24,848 bases of DNA from JBOFSQ01 sp051651625 (GTDB lineage Bacteria > Planctomycetota > Planctomycetia > Pirellulales > Thermoguttaceae): NCBI GenBank assembly GCA_051651625.1, contig JBOFSQ010000098.1, forward strand, positions 1-24,848, given 5' to 3'. Each line of letters opens with the position of its first letter. The first letter of the stretch is position 1. The position numbers and the translations under genes are program-made. The notes under the pieces were generated by a model. It worked only from the letters and a program-made list of their open reading frames with translations, had not been told where the DNA came from and made no database searches. Positions 13,646 to 20,805 of the stretch are shown one piece after another.

Positions 13646-14659
13646 ATGAAGTTCACGCCACTTGTCACATTTTTTTTGTTCGCGTGTTGCGCTGCGATAA
13701 CTGCGGAAGAAGTGTCAACCGACGCTATCGACACCGCAGTCGCACGCGGTGTTGCGTTTCTCGTCTCGCAGCAGCGCGACGACGGGCACCTGCAAAGTCG
13801 CGGACTCTACGCCGGTCACGCTGCGGTCACGTCGCTGGCCGGACTCGCACTCCTCGCCGACGACAACACTCCCACACGCGGCGAACGTGCTGAAAATGTC
13901 CGCCGTATTGTTGAAGCTCTACTCCGCGACGCAAAACCGAGTGGCTTCATCGGCGACGAAGCAACGCCACACCAAGCGATGTACGCACACGGTTACGCTG
14001 TGACGTTTCTCGCCGAAGTCTGCGGAATGAACGACCGCGACTTCCCGCAGCTCCGCGATGTCGTCGCACGCGGCGTTGCGATCATCGTGCGAACGCAAAA
14101 CCAGCAAGGTGGCTGGCGTTACACGCCAAAAATTGTTGACGACGCCGACATCTCCGTAACGGCAACGCAACTCGTCGCGCTGCGGAGTGCGAAGAACGCT
14201 GGATTCGCCGTTCCCGCATCGACAGTGCGCGCCGCAACCGATTATATCACGCGACTGCAAAACGACGACGGCGGTTTCCGTTACAGAATCTCCGAACACG
14301 ATAGCGGCTTCTCACGGACGGCGGCAGCAATCGTCGCACTCCAAGCGGCGGGCGACTACGACGCCGAGCCGGTACAACGTGCGTTTGCGTACATCGCCAA
14401 ATCGCAGACTTCAGACGCGAAAATCGAGTACGAAACTTACGGACTCTTCTACGCCGCCATCGCAATCTACTGCGCTGGCACGCACGCACCGAGTGAAATC
14501 GACTGGAAAACGTGGCATGAAACGACAGTGCGAAAACTTGTTGCGAGTCAGGAACCAGATGGCTCATGGCCGTCAACAACGTCGCGTGAGGCCGAAACGG
14601 CGATGATCGTCGCACTGCTGCGATTACCCAAGAACCGCGTCGCAAGTTGGCAGAAATGA
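13646..14659 (+). CDS. Secreted prenyltransferase/squalene-oxidase-repeat protein
   Basis: The product has 337 residues from the ATG at 13646. The frame is open from 13610, but that part lies in the palindromic element, and MKFTPLVTFFLFACCAAITA is a textbook signal peptide. The mature protein is an alpha/alpha toroid of repeats: VARGVAFLVSQQRDDGHLQ, VVARGVAIIVRTQNQQGGWR, AATDYITRLQNDDGGFRYR, AFAYIAKSQ and VRKLVASQEPDGSWPS. Each has the Q..DGGF/W signature of squalene-hopene cyclase and prenyltransferase beta folds. The DxDD cyclase motif is not seen, so it is probably not a cyclase. Such secreted proteins are very common in planctomycetes, and their role in the periplasm is unknown. There is no Shine-Dalgarno sequence. 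The next gene begins 56 bases downstream with its own promoter. Confidence 0.85.
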   Translation: MKFTPLVTFFLFACCAAITAEEVSTDAIDTAVARGVAFLVSQQRDDGHLQSRGLYAGHAAVTSLAGLALLADDNTPTRGERAENVRRIVEALLRDAKPSGFIGDEATPHQAMYAHGYAVTFLAEVCGMNDRDFPQLRDVVARGVAIIVRTQNQQGGWRYTPKIVDDADISVTATQLVALRSAKNAGFAVPASTVRAATDYITRLQNDDGGFRYRISEHDSGFSRTAAAIVALQAAGDYDAEPVQRAFAYIAKSQTSDAKIEYETYGLFYAAIAIYCAGTHAPSEIDWKTWHETTVRKLVASQEPDGSWPSTTSREAETAMIVALLRLPKNRVASWQK

Positions 14660-14680
14660 ACCACCAATCAACTCTATCCC

Positions 14681-14709
14681 CTGCCACTCTCCCGACTCGA
14701 TGTTATAAT
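14681..14709 (+). promoter_or_regulatory. Promoter with extended -10 placed for a leaderless transcript
   Basis: TATAAT (14704-14709), preceded by TG one base upstream, lies six bases before the ATG at 14716; CTGCCA (14681-14686) sits 17 bases further upstream as a weak -35. Transcription would start at or next to the A of the ATG, so the beta-propeller gene may be translated without a leader. This agrees with the absence of a ribosome binding site. Confidence 0.6.
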
Positions 14710-14715
14710 CCCGCG

Positions 14716-16020
14716 ATGAAAATTTTCAACACAACTCTCTCGTTCGCGGTGTGTATTTTGATGGTTACGTTTGTCAACGTTGCGCACGCCGACACGCACA
14801 CAAACGACGCTTCGTGGCCGCAGTTTCTTGGGCCAAACGGCGACGGTCGCGCCGATGCAAACGCCACGCCGCCGCTCAACTGGAGCGAAGAAAACGCGGT
14901 GCGTTTTAAGATTCCGATCAGCGGACGCGGCTGGGCCTCGCCCGTCGTCGCTGGTGGACTTGTCTGGCTCGCAAACGCAACCGACGACGGCACCGAACTC
15001 TATGCTATCGCCGTCTCAACAAAAGACGGCAGCGTTGTTCACGACAAAAAAATCTTGAACGTCGCCGTCCCGCAGCCGCGTCACCCGACAAACAGTTACG
15101 CCTCGCCAACGCCGATAATCGCAGGCGAACGCATTGTGTTTACGTTCGGTTACGCCGGAACTGTTTGTCTAAACACGTCGAGTGGCGAGACGCTGTGGGA
15201 ACGCCGCGACCTCGAATGTGACCACCACAAAAACGCTGCGGGCGGTTCGCCGGTTGTCTACGTCGATGAAGTCAATCAGCGCACGCTCGTCATCTTCTCG
15301 ATGGACGGCACCGAAGACCAATACATAATCGCCCTCGACATCGCCACCGGCGACACCGTTTGGCGCGTCCGCCGCGACTTCGACTACGCCTCACTCGCCA
15401 CCGACTTTCGCAAAGCATACGGCACGCCGACTCTCGCCACCATCGGCGGACGCGGCGTCGTCATCGCACCCGCCGCGCAGCGAACGTGGTGTTACGAAGC
15501 CGCAACCGGAAACGCCGTCTGGTCATTCGCATACGATGGCGGATTCTCAAACGCCGTTCGCCCGCTCTTATGGCGCGACCGCGTTATCCTCAACAGCGGC
15601 TTCACACCAGCGAAGATGTTCTGCATCCCGCTCGACTCGAAAGGAGTCGTCGGCGACGACGCGATTGATTGGATCGTCGAGAAAAACGTAACGCTCATTC
15701 CGAAGCCGCTGATATTTTCCGACGGCAATTTTTGCGTGATGGTCGATGGCGGCGGGATCGTGACGTGTCTCGATCTCGAAACTGGCGACGTTCTCTGGAC
15801 ACATCGTCTCGCCGGAAACTACTGGGCGTCTCCAATCGCCGCCGCCGGACGCATCTACTTCTTCAGCGAACAAGAAACAACGACCGTCGCCGAAGTTGAT
15901 CGCATCGAACTCCGCGTACTCGCAACGAACACATTGGACGACGGCTGCATGGCCACACCAGCATTCATCGGCAAAACAATCTGGATGCGAACCAAAACTC
16001 ACTTGTACGCGATTGAGTAG
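14716..16020 (+). CDS. Secreted PQQ-like beta-propeller protein
   Basis: The product has 434 residues from the ATG at 14716; the upstream open part carries a promoter and has no signal peptide. Residues 1-25 are a signal peptide (MKIFNTTLSFAVCILMVTFV... AHA). The mature protein opens ASWPQFLGPNGDGRADANAT, the hallmark of the large planctomycete family of outer-membrane-assembly-like (BamB/PQQ) propellers. Blades are marked by repeated G-x-x-x-W motifs: SGETLWERRD, TGDTVWRVRR, TGNAVWSFAYDG and TGDVLWTHRL. Members probably act as extracytoplasmic scaffold or binding proteins; true PQQ dehydrogenase residues are not evident. The DUF3791 gene follows after six bases, but the cassette looks unrelated. 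Confidence 0.87.
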   Translation: MKIFNTTLSFAVCILMVTFVNVAHADTHTNDASWPQFLGPNGDGRADANATPPLNWSEENAVRFKIPISGRGWASPVVAGGLVWLANATDDGTELYAIAVSTKDGSVVHDKKILNVAVPQPRHPTNSYASPTPIIAGERIVFTFGYAGTVCLNTSSGETLWERRDLECDHHKNAAGGSPVVYVDEVNQRTLVIFSMDGTEDQYIIALDIATGDTVWRVRRDFDYASLATDFRKAYGTPTLATIGGRGVVIAPAAQRTWCYEAATGNAVWSFAYDGGFSNAVRPLLWRDRVILNSGFTPAKMFCIPLDSKGVVGDDAIDWIVEKNVTLIPKPLIFSDGNFCVMVDGGGIVTCLDLETGDVLWTHRLAGNYWASPIAAAGRIYFFSEQETTTVAEVDRIELRVLATNTLDDGCMATPAFIGKTIWMRTKTHLYAIE

Positions 16021-16026
16021 GATAAC

Positions 16027-16287
16027 GTGAATGGTAACAAAATGGACAACCACAAAAGAGCAATCGAGTTCGTCGTTTTTTGCATTGAAATGCAGGCGAG
16101 GGATTTTGAACTTTCCGGGACAGAAGTCTGCAAACGTTTTGAAAAGTTCGGAGTGTTGGATTACTTGTTCAGTAACTACGAAGCCCTGCACACCCAAGGA
16201 TGGGGATACATTAAAGACGTGATCAACGACTTCACAGAAGAACAACGCGACAATAAAATTGTATCCAATGAAACTGTATCACGGTAG
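16027..16287 (+). CDS. DUF3791 protein, probable partner of the DUF3990 gene
   Basis: The GTG at 16027 follows AGGA with four bases between; an in-frame ATG at 16042 is an alternative and gives MDNHKRAIEFVVFCIEMQAR. The product has 86 residues. The central pattern, IEFVVFCIE...LSGTEVCKRFEKFGVLDYLF followed by NYEALHTQGWGYIKDVIND, is a clear DUF3791 domain (FCIE, then L..N.Y..LHTQG..YI..DI). This family is generally found just upstream of DUF3990 genes, and the last 20 bases overlap the DUF3990 gene here. That spacing is typical of toxin-antitoxin pairs, so an antitoxin or regulatory-partner role is inferred, not shown. Confidence 0.82.
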   Translation: MNGNKMDNHKRAIEFVVFCIEMQARDFELSGTEVCKRFEKFGVLDYLFSNYEALHTQGWGYIKDVINDFTEEQRDNKIVSNETVSR

Positions 16288-16762
16288 TTTGGTTGCGGTT
16301 GACCGTCCGCGCATTTTGCCATTGCCAAACGCGAGAACGGTTGATTTTGGCAACGGGTTTTATACTACTACGGATTATGGACAAGCTCGCGCTTGGGTCG
16401 TTCTCCGTCGTCGTCGCCATCAAAAAGATGGCGGTTTTATTTCAGAATACGAAGTGCCGGACGATTTGTTGCAAACCGCAGAATTCAAGACGCTAATCTT
16501 CGCCACTGCAAACCAACAGTGGCTTGAATTTGTCGTAAAGAATCGACGGGACACGCACTTTGATCACGGTTACGATTTGGTTGCTGGCCCCGTTGCCAAT
16601 GATCGCGTGTACACCACGCTTACACTTTTTGAAGGCGATTTGCTCGACGTGTACGAAACGCTAAAGCGGCTTAAAACGTATAAACTGGCGAACCAGATTT
16701 TGTTTCATACCGAAAAATCTTTGTCGGTGTTGCGTTATATCAAGAGCGAGGAAGTCCTGTGA
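16268..16762 (+). CDS. DUF3990 protein, predicted ADP-ribosyltransferase-fold effector
   Basis: The product has 164 residues from the ATG at 16268 (a TTG at 16259 is also in frame). It begins MKLYHGSLVAVDRPRILPLP, then VDFGNGFYTTTDYGQARAWV, later NQQWLEFVVKNRR, HGYDLVAGPVANDRVY and TEKSLSVLRYIKSEEVL. The LYHGS, DFG.GFYTT, W..FV..NR and YD...GPVAND blocks define DUF3990. From memory this family is grouped with ADP-ribosyltransferase-fold toxins: His5 and Tyr32 would sit like the H and Y of an H-Y-E triad. The target is unknown. The gene overlaps DUF3791 by 20 bases and has no ribosome binding site of its own, so it is probably translationally coupled. Its stop TGA (16760-16762) touches the left edge of palindromic element B. 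Confidence 0.82.
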   Translation: MKLYHGSLVAVDRPRILPLPNARTVDFGNGFYTTTDYGQARAWVVLRRRRHQKDGGFISEYEVPDDLLQTAEFKTLIFATANQQWLEFVVKNRRDTHFDHGYDLVAGPVANDRVYTTLTLFEGDLLDVYETLKRLKTYKLANQILFHTEKSLSVLRYIKSEEVL

Positions 16763-16841
16763 GACCCGCTACGGGGCGATTTGGTAGTTCTGGTTCGGCA
16801 TAGCCGAACCGATGTGTGAGTGTAAGTTTCCGAACAGGTCC
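16762..16841. mobile_element. Palindromic interspersed element, copy B (internally deleted)
   Basis: It begins AGACC at the DUF3990 stop codon, runs through GGGGCGATTTGGTAGTTC (as in copy C), then GGTTCGGCATAGCCGAACC (16792-16810), and ends AAGTTTCCGAACAGGTC. Compared with copy C the central doublet is collapsed to one palindrome. It separates the DUF3990 gene from the third cassette gene. Confidence 0.75.
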
Positions 16842-16871
16842 ACTGAAAACTTCAACTGTCTTGAGTAGCAC

Positions 16872-17084
16872 ATGCCAGAGATAACACAAAAAAACTTTCG
16901 TGCATTGTTGCCGTGCAAAATTGCCGCCGTGGTAGAAAAAATACGCGACGAAAAAAAACTTTCCAGCAAAGAAGCACTTCTTGTTTTTTACGATTCCGAT
17001 GTCTATCGAGAGTTGGAAATCGAAGAAACAAAATGCTGGTGGGAAAGTCCCGCTCAGCTTTACCGCGATTTGGTTTTGCCGTGA
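16872..17084 (+). CDS. Small third protein of the DUF3791/DUF3990 cassette
   Basis: The product has 70 residues from the ATG at 16872, without a strong ribosome binding site. It reads MPEITQKNFRALLPCKIAAV, then VEKIRDEKKLSSKEALLVFY, YRELEIEETKCWWESPAQLY and RDLVLP. The pattern I..I......S..EAL..FY.S..Y..LE.E.TK.WW.SP..LY.D resembles small proteins that in other bacteria lie directly next to DUF3791-DUF3990 pairs. A partner or regulatory role is inferred only from this position. In this genome the palindromic element B and 30 further bases intervene, so it may have lost cotranscription with its partners. The helicase gene follows 24 bases later with its own promoter. Confidence 0.65.
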   Translation: MPEITQKNFRALLPCKIAAVVEKIRDEKKLSSKEALLVFYDSDVYRELEIEETKCWWESPAQLYRDLVLP

Positions 17085-17095
17085 CTGTTCACGCT

Positions 17096-17101
17096 TATAA
17101 A
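17096..17101 (+). promoter_or_regulatory. -10-like TATAAA seven bases before the helicase ATG
   Basis: TATAAA at 17096-17101 lies seven bases before the ATG at 17109, which has no ribosome binding site. As with the beta-propeller gene, this spacing predicts a leaderless transcript. A good -35 is not seen, so support is limited. Confidence 0.35.
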
Positions 17102-17108
17102 AATCTCA

Positions 17109-19079
17109 ATGTCACTCAATAAAGCGCAGCGTGAAGCAGTCGAGACGTTATCGGGGCCGCTCCTTGTTCTTGCGGGGGCGGGGACGGGGAAGACGCGCGT
17201 CGTCACGCACCGAATCGCACGCCTCATCGCAAGCGGAATCGCACCCGAACGCATTCTCGGCGTGACGTTCACAACGAAAGCGGCGCGAGAAATGCTCGAC
17301 CGTGTCAAACCGCTTATCGCGTCAAAGTTAAAGTCTGCGAAGTCGCGGCCAGAGATTTCGACGTTTCACGCACTCTGCGTAAAAATCTTGCGGCGACATT
17401 GCGAGCGAATCGGTTATCCGAGCCAGTTCGCAATCTACACGCGCGGCGATCAAGAATCGCTCGCGCGGCAGGCACTCGCGGAGGTTCGCGTGACGAGTGC
17501 GGCGTTACAGCCGTCGGAACTGATCTCGATAATCAGCTCGTGGAAGTCGCAAGGACTAACGCCCGCAACCGCCGGAAGCAGCGTTTGGAGTGCAAAACAC
17601 CACCTCGCACTCCTCGCGTACAAACAGTATCAAACGATGCTCAAGACGCGCGGGGCCGTCGATTTCGACGACATGCTAATGCTCACCGACCAACTCTTCC
17701 GCGAGCACCAAGACGTACTCGACCGCGAAGCCGGACGATTCGATCACCTTCTCATCGACGAATATCAAGACACAAACTCGCTGCAATACCGGATCGTCAA
17801 AGGACTGGCAACGCCGCATCGTAACCTGTGTGTCGTCGGCGACGATGACCAGTCGATCTACGCTTGGCGTGGCGCAGAAGTGACGCACATCTTGCACTTC
17901 AAAAACGACTGGCCCGACGCGAAGGTTGTACGTCTTGAGGCGAACTACCGTTCGACGGCGGAGATTCTCGCGTGGGCCAACAGTATCATCTCACACAACA
18001 CGAGTCGTCACGACAAGAAGTTGCGGTCCGAAGTGTTCGGCGAAAAACCGCGAATCTTATCGTGTGCGAACGGCGAGATGGAAGCACAAACTGTTGTCGA
18101 TCAGATTAAGGAACGTCTCAAAAGTTCACACCGCGAGCCGCACGACTTTGCGATTCTGTTTCGCACCAACACGCAGCCGCGTCTGTTTGAGCTTGCGCTT
18201 CGTGCGGCGCAGATTCCGTACTCGCTTGTTGGTGGGCAGTCGTTTTTTGATCGCAAAGAGATTTGTGATCTGCTTGCGTATCTTCGCGTCATCGCGCGTC
18301 CGCACGACGACGTTTCACTCTTGCGAATCTTGAACACACCGCCGCGCGGTATCGGTTCTGCAAGTGCGCAAAAAATTCTCGACGCCGCACTCGCTGCGAA
18401 GTCGTCGGTCTGGACGATCCTCGGCGAACCGCAGTCGCTCGGTCTTTCCGAAAAAACGTTGTCGGCGATTGGCGCGTTTCGTCAAGTTGTCACGCAGTTT
18501 CGTCACCAACTTTGCGAGACGTTTCGTCCTGAAACGATTGCGACGTTCATTGACAAGATCGATTATCGTCAGGAGATTTCGCGGCAGTATCACGCGGCGG
18601 AGGAGCAGGCGAGTCGTTGGGAGTCGGTCGGCGAACTTGTTACGGCGGCGGCGCAGTACGCACGCGACGACGACGAGCCGACGCTGACCGGATTTCTCGA
18701 TGGAACGTCGCTCGGCGGTAGCGACTTTGCCCGCGACGACACGAAGGAGCGTTCGCAAAACGCGGTTGCGCTTATGACGCTTCATTCTGCGAAGGGGCTG
18801 GAGTTTCCAGAGGTTTATCTCGTCGGGATGGAAGAGGGATTACTTCCGCATCATCGCAGCGTCGCGGAGAATGACGAAGCCGCCATCGCCGAAGAGCGGC
18901 GGCTTTGTTATGTCGGGATCACTCGCGCGGAGAAACGTCTCACGCTCACTCTTGCGAAGGAACGCGAAAAGTGGGGGAAGATGCGTCCGACGGTGCCGAG
19001 TCGTTTTCTGTACGAGATCACCGACCAAACGACAAACCCAAACTACGCCCGCGCCGCCGCCGGACAAGTACCGAAGTGA
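17109..19079 (+). CDS. UvrD/Rep-family superfamily 1 DNA helicase
   Basis: The product has 656 residues, a 3'-5' ATP-dependent DNA helicase acting in replication restart or repair. All SF1A motifs are present: Q motif LNKAQREAV (3-11), Walker A GAGTGKT (23-29), Ia TFTTKAAREM, Ib STFHALC, motif II DEYQDT (217-222), III VVGDDDQSIYAWRGA, IV LEANYRST, V TLHSAKGLEFPEVYLVGMEEG and VI EERRLCYVGITRAEK. The length and the short C-terminus (after VPSRFLYEI) fit Rep rather than the longer PcrA/UvrD, which carry a Tudor-like C-terminal tail. No transfer signs are seen. It starts seven bases after a TATAAA box and is followed by a cluster of CACTCGCTTACGCTTC-type repeats. Confidence 0.93.
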   Translation: MSLNKAQREAVETLSGPLLVLAGAGTGKTRVVTHRIARLIASGIAPERILGVTFTTKAAREMLDRVKPLIASKLKSAKSRPEISTFHALCVKILRRHCERIGYPSQFAIYTRGDQESLARQALAEVRVTSAALQPSELISIISSWKSQGLTPATAGSSVWSAKHHLALLAYKQYQTMLKTRGAVDFDDMLMLTDQLFREHQDVLDREAGRFDHLLIDEYQDTNSLQYRIVKGLATPHRNLCVVGDDDQSIYAWRGAEVTHILHFKNDWPDAKVVRLEANYRSTAEILAWANSIISHNTSRHDKKLRSEVFGEKPRILSCANGEMEAQTVVDQIKERLKSSHREPHDFAILFRTNTQPRLFELALRAAQIPYSLVGGQSFFDRKEICDLLAYLRVIARPHDDVSLLRILNTPPRGIGSASAQKILDAALAAKSSVWTILGEPQSLGLSEKTLSAIGAFRQVVTQFRHQLCETFRPETIATFIDKIDYRQEISRQYHAAEEQASRWESVGELVTAAAQYARDDDEPTLTGFLDGTSLGGSDFARDDTKERSQNAVALMTLHSAKGLEFPEVYLVGMEEGLLPHHRSVAENDEAAIAEERRLCYVGITRAEKRLTLTLAKEREKWGKMRPTVPSRFLYEITDQTTNPNYARAAAGQVPK

Positions 19080-19092
19080 CCAATCAGAGCGG

Positions 19093-19166
19093 GAAGCGCA
19101 AGCGAATGAATAAGAACACGAAGCGTAAGCGAGTGCCCAAATCAGAGCACGAAGCGTAAGCGAGTG
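19093..19166 (-). repeat. Three copies of the CACTCGCTTACGCTTC repeat, reverse orientation
   Basis: Reverse-oriented copies are at 19093-19108 (one divergent, GAAGCGCAAGCGAATG), 19120-19135 and 19151-19166, spaced 27 and 31 bases. The words between (AATAAGAACAC, AAATCAGAGCAC) match those beside the other clusters. They begin 14 bases after the helicase stop. Confidence 0.75.
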
Positions 19167-19185
19167 AAGCACAACGCTGATCAAT

Positions 19186-19317
19186 AGACCTGTTCGGTAA
19201 CATGAAGTTGGGGCGATTTGGTAGTTCGCGGTTCGGCATAGCCGAACCCTCCAGTAGGCGTTTGGAGGGTTCGGCTATGCCGAACCGATGTGTGGGTGCA
19301 AGTTTCCGAACAGGTCT
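19186..19317. mobile_element. Palindromic interspersed element, copy C (fullest), MITE-like
   Basis: The ends are AGACCTGTTCGG (19186-19197) and its exact complement CCGAACAGGTCT (19306-19317), flanked by T on the left and A on the right. The element thus reads TA-GACC...GGTC-TA, as expected from a TA target duplication. Inside are GGTTCGGCATAGCCGAACC and GGTTCGGCTATGCCGAACC in inverted order around CTCCAGTAGGCGTTTGGAGG. It is 132 bases long, with no coding capacity. It resembles a non-autonomous element mobilised by an IS630/Tc1-type transposase, which is not in the window. Confidence 0.75.
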
Positions 19318-19334
19318 AATGAAATCAATATTCT

Positions 19335-20177
19335 ATGGCACCGCGCAGTCTCCTAATGGCAATCGTCAACGTCACGCCCGACAGTTTTGTTGCGGCGAGT
19401 CGTGGGGCGACGTTTGACGAAGCGGTTCGCAACGCCGAACAACTCGCAAACGACGGCGCAGACATTCTCGACGTTGGCGGCGAAAGTACGCGACCGTTTC
19501 ACTCGCCCGTCGCGCTCGACGACGAACTGAATCGCGTAGTGCCGGTTATTCGGCGTCTCGTTGCGACGTGCAAGTTGCCGGTCTCTATCGACACCGCCAA
19601 ACACGAAGTCGCCGCCGCCGCACTCGATTCCGGTGCGACAATCATCAACGATACGTCGTGCGGCGAACACGACGCCGAAACGGTAAACATTTTGAGGCGT
19701 CACCCGCAATCGAATGTCGTCTTGATGCACCGTCCGCACGCGCAAACCGAAGTCAATCAAACTTCGCACGACAACATTGTTGATGTCGTGCGTACGTCGC
19801 TCGCGCGGCGGGCCGTGTTTTATCTCCAGCGCGGAATCGAACACCACCGAATCGTTCTCGATGTGGGACTCGGTTTCTGTAAGTCACCCGACGACAACTG
19901 GCAACTCGTCAAACATATCAACGACTTTGAAGTCATCACTGGTTCTGATTCTCCGCGATTTCGTCTGCTCGTTGGTCACTCGCGGAAACGGTTTCTCACC
20001 GCACACATTCCCGACGCAGACGACAACGCGCGTCTCGAAGCGACGCTGAAACTTTCGCTGCAACTCGTCGAATCGGGCGTTGCGATTCTCCGCGTTCACG
20101 ATGTCGCGTTACACCGCGACGCCCTTGCCGCAAGACAAACTTCCGATAGAATGTTGCGGAAAGAGGTGAGAGGCTAG
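19335..20177 (+). CDS. folP: Dihydropteroate synthase
   Basis: The product has 280 residues; it joins p-aminobenzoate to dihydropterin pyrophosphate in folate synthesis. The TIM-barrel signatures appear in order: MAIVNVTPDSF (usual MGILNVTPDSF), ADILDVGGESTRP, VSIDTAKHEVA, ATIINDTSCG, VVLMHRPH, VLDVGLGFCKS (usual DPGIGFGK), LLVGHSRKRFL and ILRVHDV. All blocks are present, but several normally invariant positions are changed: the Pro and the second Gly of DPGIGFGK are Val and Cys here, and MHMRG reads MHRPH. It is either a divergent functional enzyme or a paralogue. The ATG at 19335 gives a short N-terminus and has no ribosome binding site. It is not in a folate cluster; an NfeD gene follows after 70 bases. 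Confidence 0.85.
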   Translation: MAPRSLLMAIVNVTPDSFVAASRGATFDEAVRNAEQLANDGADILDVGGESTRPFHSPVALDDELNRVVPVIRRLVATCKLPVSIDTAKHEVAAAALDSGATIINDTSCGEHDAETVNILRRHPQSNVVLMHRPHAQTEVNQTSHDNIVDVVRTSLARRAVFYLQRGIEHHRIVLDVGLGFCKSPDDNWQLVKHINDFEVITGSDSPRFRLLVGHSRKRFLTAHIPDADDNARLEATLKLSLQLVESGVAILRVHDVALHRDALAARQTSDRMLRKEVRG

Positions 20178-20191
20178 AGGTGAGTTTCTGG

Positions 20192-20207
20192 CACTCGCTT
20201 ACGCTTC
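20192..20207 (+). repeat. Single CACTCGCTTACGCTTC repeat copy
   Basis: One perfect copy lies in the 70-base gap between folP and the NfeD gene and is followed by CCGCTCTGATTG, as in the 6905 copy. This is the forward orientation. Confidence 0.7.
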
Positions 20208-20247
20208 CCGCTCTGATTGCTAACCACTGGCCACTAACCACTTCCTC

Positions 20248-20805
20248 ATGCACCTTTGGTTTTGGACATTTTCGCTCTTGGCGGCGGCGTTTGTGCTGGC
20301 TGTGTTTGAGTGTTTCATTCCGTCGGGCGGGTTTCTCGCCATCTTGACACTCGCCGCACTCATCGCCAGCGTGGCTTGTGCACTTTCGACACAAACGTTT
20401 GCGGGGTTCGTTTATTTTGTCGTGATGCTCGTTGGCGTGCCGCTTTTGCTGCGATGGCTGATCGCGTGGTTTCCGCGTTCGCCGATGGGACGACGCCTCA
20501 TGCTGCAACCCGAAAACGACCCCGCACTCAAACCAAGCGAACAAACGCTGCGTCTCCGCCGCTGCATCGGACGCCGCGGCAATGTCGTGTCGCGGATGAT
20601 GCCGGGCGGAATCGTCGAAGTTAACGGCGAACGACTCGATGCCGTCAGCGACTCCGGCCCGCTCGAAGGCGGCGAAGAAATTGTCGTCGTGAGAGTCGAA
20701 GGCCCGCGAGTCGTCGTGAGATTGCTCCCAGATGTTCCCGCCAAAACAAACGCGAACAGCGCGACAACCGAACAAGTGCCAGTGATCGACGACCCGTTTG
20801 AGTAG
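20248..20805 (+). CDS. NfeD-family membrane protein
   Basis: The product has 185 residues. Residues 1-75 hold two or three membrane segments (FWTFSLLAAAFVLAVFECFI, GGFLAILTLAALIASVACAL, FVYFVVMLVGVPLLLRWLIA). From about residue 100 a small OB-fold NfeD domain follows: LRRCIGRRGNVVSRMMPGGI, VEVNGERLDAVSDSGPLEGG and EEIVVVRVEGPRVVVRLLP. This is the short NfeD form lacking the ClpP-like protease part. Such proteins partner flotillin-like FloA/stomatin proteins in membrane microdomains; no partner gene is adjacent here. The ATG at 20248 has no Shine-Dalgarno sequence. The stop TAG (20803-20805) is the first TAG of palindromic element D. Confidence 0.8.
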   Translation: MHLWFWTFSLLAAAFVLAVFECFIPSGGFLAILTLAALIASVACALSTQTFAGFVYFVVMLVGVPLLLRWLIAWFPRSPMGRRLMLQPENDPALKPSEQTLRLRRCIGRRGNVVSRMMPGGIVEVNGERLDAVSDSGPLEGGEEIVVVRVEGPRVVVRLLPDVPAKTNANSATTEQVPVIDDPFE

